64,000 nucleotides of DNA, from positions 1 to 64,000 of the forward strand of contig JAILLP010000018.1 in NCBI GenBank assembly GCA_024693065.1, read 5' to 3'. Made by a program: the position numbers and the translations under genes. Shown piece after piece: positions 19,101 through 26,415 of the stretch (within the stretch, counting starts at the first letter, position 1; each line of letters begins with the position of its first letter). The DNA comes from Paludibacteraceae bacterium (GTDB lineage: Bacteria; Bacteroidota; Bacteroidia; Bacteroidales; Paludibacteraceae). Under the pieces are notes generated by a model. That model ran no database searches. It was not told the DNA's origin and saw only the letters and a list, made by a program, of their open reading frames with translations.

Positions 19101-20168
19101 GGCACGCAAGCGACCATAGAAGGTCTCGGTGCTACCGTTGGCATACTCGATAGCGTCGAGCGCCTCCTGGATGAACGGGTCGATGTCGTTTTCATCCACC
19201 CTCCAATCATGTCCGATACCCATGTTCACCACGAACATAGCGTTGGCGCCGAGGTCTTCGGCCAGTTCGAGGTATTCGTGGTAACCCTGTCCGTCGGTCA
19301 CCTTATAATCCCAGTTGCGGTTCATGTGGCCCGGACGCTCCTCGATGGGACCGATGGTTTTCTTCCACTCAAAGCGGTTGGTTTGTCCGTCGCCCCACGA
19401 GCCCTCGATGTAGCAACCACCCGGGAAACGCATGAAACGAGGATGCATGTCGGCCAGCATCTGAGCCAGATCAGGGCGGCAACCATTTTTGCGACCCTTG
19501 AACGTAGGAGGGAACAGACTGACGACATCCAGGAAGATGACACCCTTCTTGTCGCCCTTCAGCGCCAGATAGCCTTGGGCATCCGAACCCGTGGCAGTGA
19601 TTTTGGCGGTATATTTCTGCCATTCCTGAGTAGCCTTGACGCTGATGGTCGCGCGACCTAAGTTTTGTCCATTACCATTTTGCAGTTCAGCGACGATATT
19701 ACCATCGTAGCTATCCTCGGCGCGGAGCCAGAAGGAGAGGTCATATTCACGACCGTTGACGATATTGATACCCCAGTACCCCTCGTTGCGTACGCCTGCG
19801 TTGTCAGATTTCAGGTTAACTTTCAGTGCGCGCAACTGAACAGCGTTGAGCAGTTTATCCGTCGTAAGGCTCATCTCCGCATTCCCCACGGAGCTCCAGC
19901 CAATAAGTTTGCTCATATCCTCCTCGAAGGAGCGGTTGCGAACCAGCTCGGCATAGAGTCCGCCATCCCCGGCATGGTTTATCTCCTCGTAGAAGATACC
20001 GTAGTGATCTTCCGTAACGAGGTCACCACGGTTGTTCAGGTCAAATTTAAGTTCTATCTGCGCCTGCACCGATGTAACGCAGAGAGCCAGAAGGAGTAGG
20101 CACATAAGCCGATGCCCTACACTTGTGATTCTTGAAATATGAAGTCTCATTTTTATTTTGTTTTTCAT
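16116..20168 (-). CDS. GH51 alpha-L-arabinofuranosidase, multidomain, secreted
   Basis: About 1350 residues from the ATG at 20168. Signal peptide to 'CVTSVQA'. Order of domains: a carbohydrate-binding-like sandwich (about 45-215), a GH51 catalytic barrel (about 220-560), an inserted LamG/DUF1080-like sandwich (about 580-720), the GH51 C-terminal sheet, a LamG domain (about 850-1050), a helical FIVAR-like stretch (about 1070-1130), another binding sandwich, and a T9SS-like C-terminal tail (YDLQGRFV ... KGVYIIKGGKVLVK). The acid/base Glu374 (EIGNEQ) and nucleophile Glu453 (VGEYA) are both present, so it should be active. It removes arabinofuranosyl side chains from arabinoxylan, arabinan or similar polymers outside the cell. 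Confidence 0.9.
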   Translation of the reverse strand: MKNKIKMRLHISRITSVGHRLMCLLLLALCVTSVQAQIELKFDLNNRGDLVTEDHYGIFYEEINHAGDGGLYAELVRNRSFEEDMSKLIGWSSVGNAEMSLTTDKLLNAVQLRALKVNLKSDNAGVRNEGYWGINIVNGREYDLSFWLRAEDSYDGNIVAELQNGNGQNLGRATISVKATQEWQKYTAKITATGSDAQGYLALKGDKKGVIFLDVVSLFPPTFKGRKNGCRPDLAQMLADMHPRFMRFPGGCYIEGSWGDGQTNRFEWKKTIGPIEERPGHMNRNWDYKVTDGQGYHEYLELAEDLGANAMFVVNMGIGHDWRVDENDIDPFIQEALDAIEYANGSTETFYGRLRAQNGHPEPFNLKYLEIGNEQEFMLNRNDYMKRYMQFYHAIKMRWPDLHLIADSYLFDDITEPVELKDEHYYESPEFFISQYGRYDNQSKSTTHIYVGEYAVTKDYGTLGNMNAAIGEAVFMQGCENNSEAVRMMSYAPIFTHEDNFNWRPDMIRFNSSMSYGTPSYHVQKMFSNNIGKQNIRWTEKNNGTNLNANQGSIGFATWATAATFTDLQAKIADGTVITGSRTASSDWSTSQGSWSISNGTFRQTNASQTDVRCWLKNAYDLTNLDMTVHATKQSGSEGFLIIFNYIDENNYAWLNLGGWSNSKHAVEQCQNGFKSVLGEKAGTLTTGKDYAIRIQKEGQHVRCYLDGEVIIEANLRTYGARTVYTSASIDDETGMMYVKIVNPSGTQRNVTLALTGGHAETAEAEILSASRGTDENTTSNPKRIVPRTQQLSVESDNTIAYTCPAYSVGVIRVQVNDLTPSQADPLPEPVLSFSFEKGKAIDDSETYTCELMGKASIVTLDDGNHVLATGSKGEGSYMNIPVDAAKQTFANAKDYTISINMLQRVGNNTGKFCWAYSMEQGTDHYIGLVNKGGNSDWYYEIKGGSTEGAHSYAGVSIGDWHNITYTQQGNVGRIYVDGHLKNEVNMTVKPSSFINDITRFTIGHSPFTSDAIMENALFDDFLIFDTALSAEQVMELGRRATAMQYTEGYDNPDAERQEFKNLVKEVKNYVNDCGDDNLKQAYNSASRVLNSSSSSASAINNAYETLKEAVAAYQQGQLALARSGRPANLTFLITNSSFTRYNVGWQGADLSVAYNGYANETAEQFSRPFDIWQELQGLPAGTYTLTCKAFYRAGSIEAGYQAWRSNSSSTQNAQLYMNDVATTVPNLFSSSAYTYNPYTYPDNLKQASSALNDASAYAPVSVSIDLNEGETLRLGLRKQAIVSSDWVAYDHFQLRYEGGTTDVEDISSDPSGSDCVYDLQGRFVRESPENLEDMPKGVYIIKGGKVLVK

Positions 20169-20222
20169 GGTATAAATAGTAATCGTCCACGTATAAACCG
20201 AGGCCTGTTGGCATGAGAGCAA

Positions 20223-20608
20223 CGCACCGTGCCGCCTCGTTTTCCTATCAGCTAGATGTAGAGACAGGAAGAGAGTGCAATATTAATAAAAAAGAGGAAG
20301 AAATAAGAAACGTCCGATACGATATGTGCTTTCTCCCCTTGATTTAATAGAAGATAATATTGTAAAGTGGAATTTTTGGGGGCACATTCACCACTGGCAA
20401 CCCGTTTTCAGAAGAATTGATAGCGTCAAAAATTTCTGAGTAAGTATTTTCGTTTTTATCTCTTGTACATTAATAAATTTTTTCTATAATTTTACTGATT
20501 ATCGGTGAGATTTATTGGGTAATTTGTCGTATTCTTTTCTTTACTATAAAGATACAAAAAATAACTATATATCAAATTGATAATCAATTATTTAATTGCC
20601 AATCAGAA
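20223..20608. other. Divergent intergenic region, AT-rich
   Basis: 386 nt between the GH51 gene (minus) and the Nmad2 gene (plus). It grows steadily more AT-rich toward the Nmad side, marking the border of an AT-rich island. I see no match to TAnnTTTG and no RNA gene. Confidence 0.5.
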
Positions 20609-21382
20609 ATGGGAAAGAATTTATTATGTAGGACATATTTTCAGACAAACGATACAGGTTTTGCCCCCAATCCTTGTCATGGATTTCTAACATTAGCAAA
20701 CTGTATGAAAAGGATTAGGAAAACCACACCCACTCTGTTAAAAGACAATGATGAAGTTTGGATAGCTGGCTTTTGTGGAATAGAACTAAGCAAGAAAGTA
20801 TGCAAAGGGCAAATGGATAATGTTCAAAAATTGATTTATTTAGCCAAGGTGACAAAGCATGTTGATTACAAAACATATTGGAATGCCCCTGAATACCAAT
20901 GTAAAAAGCCGTTGTCAGAAGAAGCATTTGAAAAGAAATACCATTCAAAGAGCATAAAAGAAATAAAAGAACAGATAGAAAAAAATGTTATAGACATAAC
21001 AGACCTTTCTTATCAAGAAATTTGTGGCGATAATATATGGTCAGGAATTGATGAAAATACGGATATGACTACAATAAAAAAAAACGGTTGTGGAGGAGTG
21101 AAAAAGATTCCTACTAAACCAGTAAAAAATCTTGATATCTGGAATCATAATGGACTCTGGGGGAATGATAAAAGAGGCGAAAACGTTTTAATTTGTAATG
21201 AGTTCTATTATTTCGGAGCTGATAATGCGTTAGATATTCCACAAATCAAAATTGCCCTGCATCCTAAATACAGACATAAAGATATTTATAACCAAACACT
21301 TATAAAAGAGTTAATTGAATTTGTTAGAAATAACAAACAACATCTCAAAGAACTAAAAAACAACGGAGTTTATGAAGGTTAG
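20609..21382 (+). CDS. Nmad2-domain protein (nucleotide-modification associated)
   Basis: 257 residues. The N-terminus holds the Nmad2 pattern: 'TGFAPNPCHGFLTLANC' followed by 'KRIRKT' and 'DEVWIAGFCG' (about residues 15-57). The family was defined by genome context as predicted to act in DNA base hypermodification; no reaction is established. The C-terminal half is Lys-rich with a Trp-containing segment (NHNGLWGNDKRGENVLICNEFYYFG), also seen in family members. It overlaps the next gene by 11 nt, so the two are co-translated. Base composition is far more AT-rich than the flanking genes, which suggests transfer. Family assignment rests on recalled motifs. Confidence 0.72.
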   Translation: MGKNLLCRTYFQTNDTGFAPNPCHGFLTLANCMKRIRKTTPTLLKDNDEVWIAGFCGIELSKKVCKGQMDNVQKLIYLAKVTKHVDYKTYWNAPEYQCKKPLSEEAFEKKYHSKSIKEIKEQIEKNVIDITDLSYQEICGDNIWSGIDENTDMTTIKKNGCGGVKKIPTKPVKNLDIWNHNGLWGNDKRGENVLICNEFYYFGADNALDIPQIKIALHPKYRHKDIYNQTLIKELIEFVRNNKQHLKELKNNGVYEG

Positions 21383-22169
21383 TCTAAGTAGAAAAGGGTT
21401 TGATTCTGGTTACGGAAGAATACCTAGCCCAATTTTGCCAGACGGCACATTATTGTCGTTTCCTATTCCTGATTCTGGATCTTCAGGAAATCCATTTGCC
21501 AGTTTAGTATTTGAGGATAAATCATACTATGACATCATTAAAGAATTGTCGCCCAAAACAAAGATTATGCCGCAAGACACATGTCATTTGGATCCTGACC
21601 TAAATGAATATTGTAAGCCAAGGGAATCTGGATGGAAGCCATCTTTTGGACAAACAGGTGCGGCACTATCCCATCTAAAAAACAATGATTTTGGAATAGA
21701 TGATCTATTTCTATTCTTCGGATGGTTCAGACAAACCGAACTATACAATGGTCGGTTAAGATACTGTAAAGGTGCACCTAGTATTCACGTAATATTTGGA
21801 TATCTGCAAGTAGGAGGAATCATTGACAAAAAAGACAATGTGCCATCATGGCTAGAAAATCATCCACACGCAGATGACAGGCATTGGGAAAACGATAACT
21901 GCATATTCACTCCAAAACAGAATCTTACATTTATAAACAACACATCAGGAGCTGGACTCCTAAAATTTGACCCCAAGAGAGTTCTTACAAAAACTGGATG
22001 TTCACGTACGATATGGGATTTGCCAGATTTCTTCAAAGAAATTGAAATAACATATCATACCCAAAATTCATGGCAGGTAAATGGTTTTAAATCAGCGTGT
22101 AAAGGACAAGAATTTATATTTAGTCCAAATGATAACGCAATGGAATGGATAAAAAATATTCTTAAATAA
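21372..22169 (+). CDS. Nmad3-domain protein (putative DNA base hypermodification)
   Basis: 265 residues. The opening 'SLSRKGFDSGYGRIPSPI' followed by 'PDGTLLSFPIPDSG' is the hallmark of the Nmad3 family. Further conserved blocks are 'CHLDPDL', 'GQTGAALSHL', 'LFLFFGWFR' and 'NDNCIFTP'. The family is predicted to act in base hypermodification. Its pairing with an Nmad2 gene at an 11-nt overlap supports a shared job. No glycosyltransferase, methyltransferase or nuclease is attached within the cassette, so it may act alone or with genes elsewhere. AT-rich like its partner. Confidence 0.75.
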   Translation: MKVSLSRKGFDSGYGRIPSPILPDGTLLSFPIPDSGSSGNPFASLVFEDKSYYDIIKELSPKTKIMPQDTCHLDPDLNEYCKPRESGWKPSFGQTGAALSHLKNNDFGIDDLFLFFGWFRQTELYNGRLRYCKGAPSIHVIFGYLQVGGIIDKKDNVPSWLENHPHADDRHWENDNCIFTPKQNLTFINNTSGAGLLKFDPKRVLTKTGCSRTIWDLPDFFKEIEITYHTQNSWQVNGFKSACKGQEFIFSPNDNAMEWIKNILK

Positions 22170-22200
22170 ATAGAGATAAACCAAAATTTGAAAGGTATCC
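22170..22200. repeat. 31-nt direct repeat, copy 1 (after Nmad3)
   Basis: Starts at ATAGAGATAAACCAAAA and matches 22491-22521 at 30 of 31 positions. Copy 1 starts within the stop of the Nmad3 gene; copy 2 lies inside the 3' end of the membrane-protein gene. A duplicated gene end is what site-specific insertion at a gene 3' end leaves behind. Confidence 0.8.
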
Positions 22201-22464
22201 ACAGAAATAAGAAATTTCATATAGGTTAACTATTGAAATTAAAAACCACCTTATCCATGTTTTAGACTTTACCATATCGTAAAATTTCCTTTATTGTCGA
22301 GGGACTGTAACTACAACAAAGAAGATTTTTGAGTTACTTGCAATAATATCACACACTTAACTCTATGAGTATCAACACTCCTTACAATTTAAAATCCGAT
22401 TTTAAATTTGTAAAAATATATATTCCCTCAAAATATCAATACAAAAACCATATGCTCACATAGT
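22201..22464. other. AT-rich noncoding spacer
   Basis: About 260 nt between two direct repeats with no gene that I can support. It lies at the end of the Nmad island. No clear terminator or RNA structure was found. Confidence 0.5.
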
Positions 22465-23010
22465 CTACCCATAAAAAAACTCATTCGATAATAGAGATAA
22501 ACCAAAAATTGAAAGGTATCCGCTGTAACAAGAAGATAGCTTTATGTAGGTGAGCAAATCCGCCCGTTCGTCCATAGAAAAATAGGCCAAGAGCAAAGGA
22601 ACCAACAAGAGCGAAAGAGAATAGACCTTCAAAGTTGAACCACCATCCGAGAAACATATCGCTCCACAAAGGAAAAAATTGCACACCCAAATGAAAAGGA
22701 ATATCAACGACAAGATAGAAAATGTAGTGTCATGACCCTTGTAGTACGACCTAATCCCCCAAAAAGGAAGCAAATACAATAGAGCGAACATGGGAAGGGA
22801 AAAAGTTAAGACAAGAGCGATGGCCAAGACGAACAATGAACCGGGGAAAGTGAACCCGGAAAAATCGGAAGTAGATAAATTGGAAAAAGGGGAAAAAAGG
22901 GGAATATCACACAAGACTTTATACAAGAAGGAAACTCCCAACATACCAACATAGGATATGAGAGGGACCCATTGTCCATTGTTCAACCTTATTTTAAAGA
23001 AATCACTCAT
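22465..23010 (-). CDS. Hypothetical integral membrane protein
   Basis: 181 residues with four to five hydrophobic segments (about 17-35, 55-85, 97-115, 126-142 and 160-178), most likely an inner-membrane protein with no large soluble domain. I do not recognise the family. Its last codons include the 31-nt repeat copy 2 (22491-22521), so the C-terminus may have been rebuilt by the event that placed the Nmad cassette next to it. It follows the DUF4375 gene with a 27-nt gap and is probably co-transcribed with it. Confidence 0.6.
   Translation of the reverse strand: MSDFFKIRLNNGQWVPLISYVGMLGVSFLYKVLCDIPLFSPFSNLSTSDFSGFTFPGSLFVLAIALVLTFSLPMFALLYLLPFWGIRSYYKGHDTTFSILSLIFLFIWVCNFFLCGAICFSDGGSTLKVYSLSLLLVPLLLAYFSMDERADLLTYIKLSSCYSGYLSIFGLSLLSNEFFYG
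22491..22521. repeat. 31-nt direct repeat, copy 2 (inside the membrane-protein gene end)
   Basis: Matches 22170-22200 at 30 of 31 positions and then continues with weaker similarity for about 20 nt. It encodes the C-terminus of the membrane protein on the minus strand. Confidence 0.8.
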
Positions 23011-23037
23011 TTTATAAAACCTTAATTACGTAACAAA

Positions 23038-23625
23038 TTATTTTATATACTTCTCCACCAACTCCCTAAACTGCTCCTTGTTTTCCTTGGCATACTGCAC
23101 ACTAAGGCCAGTGATGTAATCCTCGGAAGCATAGAAGGCATCATCACATGGGTTTAGTTCCTCGATGACACTATCCTCTTCCACATGTTTCGCATAAATC
23201 GCCAACGCCTTTTTGCATATCTTCGCAATACCATAGGCTTTAATCGCCTCGGCTGACGGGACAAGAATATCATTGTAATGACCGTCTGTATTGTCGAAAA
23301 ACTGGTCGAAACCACCGTTGTTCACCTCCATATCCAGTTTATCCATCACAAGAAAAACTTTCTCATACTCACTGAGTTTGGAGAACTCCTCCCCATAATT
23401 GCTTTTTTCACAAAGCGCATTGGAGATGTGATATTGGATGATTCTATCTTCCTGCTCCCATATATCGCCCTGAAAAGCATAAGCGGAGTCGAGGGAAGAA
23501 CGCATATTATCTATCGGGGATCCTGTGGTCTCGTTGGATGCGGCTGAAGACTTCTTTTGGAAAAACATGTACAGAATTCCTGCCACGACAACAGTCGCCA
23601 CTATCATAATTAATTCGGTTCTCAT
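23038..23625 (-). CDS. DUF4375 (DMP19-like) protein with N-terminal membrane anchor
   Basis: 195 residues. One N-terminal hydrophobic helix (about residues 4-22) is followed by a Ser-rich linker and a helical domain. The block 'LDMEVNNGGFDQFFDNTDG' (about residues 98-116) is the core of DUF4375, a helical family named after the DMP19 protein, whose general role is unknown. The C-terminal helices continue to 'FRELVEKYIK'. It is probably expressed with the membrane protein downstream. A perfect hairpin lies 16 nt before the start codon. Confidence 0.78.
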   Translation of the reverse strand: MRTELIMIVATVVVAGILYMFFQKKSSAASNETTGSPIDNMRSSLDSAYAFQGDIWEQEDRIIQYHISNALCEKSNYGEEFSKLSEYEKVFLVMDKLDMEVNNGGFDQFFDNTDGHYNDILVPSAEAIKAYGIAKICKKALAIYAKHVEEDSVIEELNPCDDAFYASEDYITGLSVQYAKENKEQFRELVEKYIK

Positions 23626-23640
23626 ATCATATCAGTTTTT

Positions 23641-23659
23641 GTCGCACCAGTGGTGCGAC
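23641..23659. promoter_or_regulatory. Perfect palindrome or hairpin upstream of the DUF4375 gene
   Basis: GTCGCACCAGTGGTGCGAC forms an 8-bp GC-rich stem with a 3-nt loop, or a symmetric operator, 16 nt before the start codon. It lacks a T-run in the sense direction of the gene, so it is not an obvious terminator. The rest of the 196-nt spacer to the GH94 gene holds nothing I can name. Confidence 0.55.
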
Positions 23660-23821
23660 AATTTTATTATTCAAGTCGGTTGTACTCATTTCATAGCTAT
23701 TATTAATTGTTTCTTTTCTTCTAGTCACTCAGCCTATTTGATCATACTACAAAAAGGAGCAAGAAGCCTCAGCCCCTTGCTCCCCTATCATATCCACTAA
23801 GAATTAAACTCTTAACTCATT

Positions 23822-26218
23822 TTATCCCATCGTCACCACCACCTCGTTCACATTCTTCATCTTGCTGAATGGAACGACGTTGCCTTCGATGGCCTTTCCG
23901 TTCAAAGTGACGGAAACAACACCCTTCTCCACCTTCTTAGGGTTCTTAACGGTGATGTTGACCGTCTTGCCACGGAAACGACGGGTAGCTGTGAAGCCTT
24001 TCCAGCCTGGGATACATGGATCGATCATCAATCCATCGTAGTCAGGACGGATACCCAAGATGTATTGAGCCGCTGTGAAGTATGCCCAAGAAGCTGTACC
24101 ACTCAACCATGGGCAACGGCTTTGTCCTGCACGCATGTTGTAAGTTGAGCAGGTCGTCTGCGCATATACGTAAGGCTCGATCTGACGTACCTCAGCACGC
24201 TCGTTGTATGCTGCAGGCAAGTAGTTCTTGTAGTTCTTGAAGGCACGCTTACCGTGACCCAAGATACAATCCGCCATGATACCCCATCCTTGCGTGTGCT
24301 GGAATACAGCCGCATTCTCCTTCATACCCTTGATGAACAAAGGTGCCTTGATCACAGATGCCTCAGTCTTCTCATACGGAGGATCGCAGAGCACCAAACC
24401 GTACTTGATGGCCAAACGCTTCTCGATACTGTTCATGACCGTCTCGGCACGCTCGCCTGTAGCCTGACCTGAGATGACTGACCATGAGTTAGGGTTCAAC
24501 CAGATGGTACCTTCGTTGTTAGGATCCTTCTTCGTACCGAACACGTAACCATCTTCCTTGATGGCACGCACGTACCATTCGCCATCCCAAGCTGCCTTGT
24601 CGATGTCTTTGGTCAACTGAGTCAAGTGACCCTGTGCCCACTTCACCTCATCAGCCTTGTTGAGACGTGTACAGATATCGATGTAAACCGTCAACGCATA
24701 ACGCAACTGCATTGCTACGAAGACAGTCTCACCCTTCGCACCCAATACCAAGCAGTCGTTCCAGTCTGCCTTCAAACCGCAAGGCAAGTTGTTCTTGCCA
24801 CGACGGTCGAGGTTGAATTGGATGGCACGTTTCAAGTGGTCGAGGACAGTACCCTCGCCCTTGTCTGAGTAAGGCAATACTTTATTATAGTAATCCAAGT
24901 TACCCAACTCCTTCACGTAGGTTGGTACCGTGTTGAAGAGCCACATACAGTCGTCTGAACGGAACTCGTTCTCTGGTGTAGGAGCCTCATGACCCGGATT
25001 GTGGGCAAATGGCTTCACAACCGGCATCGCACCACCGTTGGAGTTCTGACCCGTCAACATCAACTCAAGGCGTTCTACCACCTCTTCAGGAATGTTGTGG
25101 ATCACACCCAACATATCTTGGATTGTATCACGATAACCCATACCGTCACGCTCACCACGGTAGATCAAAGAAGCCGCACGGCTCCATGCGTAGGTGATGA
25201 GGTTGTTGAATGGGTTCCACATATTGATCATGCTGTTGAACGCAGCGTCTGGAGTCTTTGCTGAGAGTCCCTCGATACGTCCATGCCAGTATTTCACCAC
25301 CTTGTCGAACTCAGCCTGAACCTTAGCAGGAGTAGCCACCATCTTAGCGGCCTTCTTACCCTCTACCCAAGCCTTACCGATACCAAGGACAACGGTGAAC
25401 TCTTTTGTCTCGCCAGCCGCAAGGTCCAAATCCACCTGCAACGTACCGCAACCGTTGTCACCCTCTGTCACTGTGTTACCGCACTGACCGTTGACTACTG
25501 AAAGCGGATTAGCGTAAGTATGGTAAGGACCGATGAACTTATCACGGTCGCTATCGTAACCTGTCACCTTCTGACCCACTACACCGATGAAGGAGTGGCG
25601 AGCCTGGTCTTTGTTTTGGAAGTTCTCAGGTTCCTCAGGCATATAGAGGTTGTTACCATGGTCGATGAAACCGTTCTTGTAGGCGGTCTTCACGATGTAC
25701 TGCGTATATTGCAAGTTGTTGCTATCGTCGTTCATGTTCCAGTTGGAAGCGAACTCAGCATAGGTGAAAGCACGAAGTTTACGAGCCTTCTTGCCCATGT
25801 TGGTCACCTTCACGTGCCATACCTCGAACTCCTGACCCTTAGGCACGAAGTAGAGAGTCTCGGTTTTGATATCGCTATACTCGGAAGAGATCTTCGTATA
25901 GGCGGAACCGTGGCGGCACTCGCTCTTGTATTGGTCGAGCGGTTTGCCCACAGGTTGCCAAGAGCCAGACCAGAAGTCTTTCGACTCGCAGTCGTGCAAG
26001 TAGATGTAACGACCCGGTTGGTCCAGTGGCACGTTGTTGAACTTGATTCTTAGGAAGCATCCTTGAACTGAAGAGCGGAAGAACGAATAACCTCCCGCGT
26101 TGTTGGTGATGATAGCGCCGTAGCGAGTATCACCCAAGTAGTTACTCCAAGACTTCGGAGTGTCTGGTTTGGTGACGACATATTCCTTGTTTTCGTCGTC
26201 GAAAAATCCGTATTGCAT
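23822..26218 (-). CDS. GH94 disaccharide phosphorylase (cellobiose phosphorylase-like)
   Basis: 798 residues with no signal peptide, so cytoplasmic. The opening MQYGFFDDENKEYVVTKPDT, the N-terminal sandwich and the 'GYRDTIQDMLG' motif identify GH94. The catalytic region 'LKADWNDCL' (Asp485 to Asp488) carries the general acid. The enzyme splits a beta-linked disaccharide with phosphate to give a sugar 1-phosphate and a free sugar, saving ATP. Length and C-terminal blocks fit both cellobiose and chitobiose phosphorylases. Cellobiose is the better guess beside GH5 and mannanase genes, but specificity cannot be proven here. Codons look highly biased, as in strongly expressed genes. Confidence 0.88.
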   Translation of the reverse strand: MQYGFFDDENKEYVVTKPDTPKSWSNYLGDTRYGAIITNNAGGYSFFRSSVQGCFLRIKFNNVPLDQPGRYIYLHDCESKDFWSGSWQPVGKPLDQYKSECRHGSAYTKISSEYSDIKTETLYFVPKGQEFEVWHVKVTNMGKKARKLRAFTYAEFASNWNMNDDSNNLQYTQYIVKTAYKNGFIDHGNNLYMPEEPENFQNKDQARHSFIGVVGQKVTGYDSDRDKFIGPYHTYANPLSVVNGQCGNTVTEGDNGCGTLQVDLDLAAGETKEFTVVLGIGKAWVEGKKAAKMVATPAKVQAEFDKVVKYWHGRIEGLSAKTPDAAFNSMINMWNPFNNLITYAWSRAASLIYRGERDGMGYRDTIQDMLGVIHNIPEEVVERLELMLTGQNSNGGAMPVVKPFAHNPGHEAPTPENEFRSDDCMWLFNTVPTYVKELGNLDYYNKVLPYSDKGEGTVLDHLKRAIQFNLDRRGKNNLPCGLKADWNDCLVLGAKGETVFVAMQLRYALTVYIDICTRLNKADEVKWAQGHLTQLTKDIDKAAWDGEWYVRAIKEDGYVFGTKKDPNNEGTIWLNPNSWSVISGQATGERAETVMNSIEKRLAIKYGLVLCDPPYEKTEASVIKAPLFIKGMKENAAVFQHTQGWGIMADCILGHGKRAFKNYKNYLPAAYNERAEVRQIEPYVYAQTTCSTYNMRAGQSRCPWLSGTASWAYFTAAQYILGIRPDYDGLMIDPCIPGWKGFTATRRFRGKTVNITVKNPKKVEKGVVSVTLNGKAIEGNVVPFSKMKNVNEVVVTMG

Positions 26219-26317
26219 AAAACTAATCTATAATAAATTTCGTTATTAGATATTTTTTCAAATATAGTGAAACTTCGAGATAATGGGAATTTTTTCGGAG
26301 GAATTTCGCTAAAATAG

Positions 26318-26347
26318 TTGGCGAATCGAAAAAAAGCAGTACCTTTG
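26318..26347 (+). promoter_or_regulatory. Promoter of the abiF RNA and gene
   Basis: TTG at 26318-26320, 19 nt, then TACCTTTG at 26340-26347, a near-perfect Bacteroidetes sigma-ABfr promoter. The start site should fall a few bases before the structured RNA. Confidence 0.8.
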
Positions 26348-26350
26348 CAT

Positions 26351-26405
26351 CACCAGAACCCGCCAAGCCTCTCAACGATGCTCAAATGTGCGGGTCGTTT
26401 TATTT
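26351..26405 (+). ncRNA. abiF-type structured RNA
   Basis: Immediately after the promoter, ACCCGC (26358-26363) pairs with GCGGGT (26390-26395). An inner AGC (26366-26368) can pair with GCT (26380-26382), leaving loops that could form a pseudoknot. The stem is followed by a T-rich run (TCGTTTTATTTAT), so most transcripts may end there. Position, size and the CCCGCC...GCGGG layout fit the conserved abiF RNA described upstream of AbiF/Abi_2 genes, where related RNAs act as antitoxin. I recalled the motif from memory and have not scored it with a covariance model. Confidence 0.7.
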
Positions 26406-26415
26406 ATGAAAAAAT

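Noticed and set aside
18597-19661. Plus-strand ORF (354 codons) inside the GH51 gene
   Set aside because: Shadow of the catalytic domain; composition follows the codon pattern of the opposite strand.
22232-22464. A GTTGTAGTTACAGTCCCTC-like word as a CRISPR repeat or RNA
   Set aside because: Only one copy and no stable structure.
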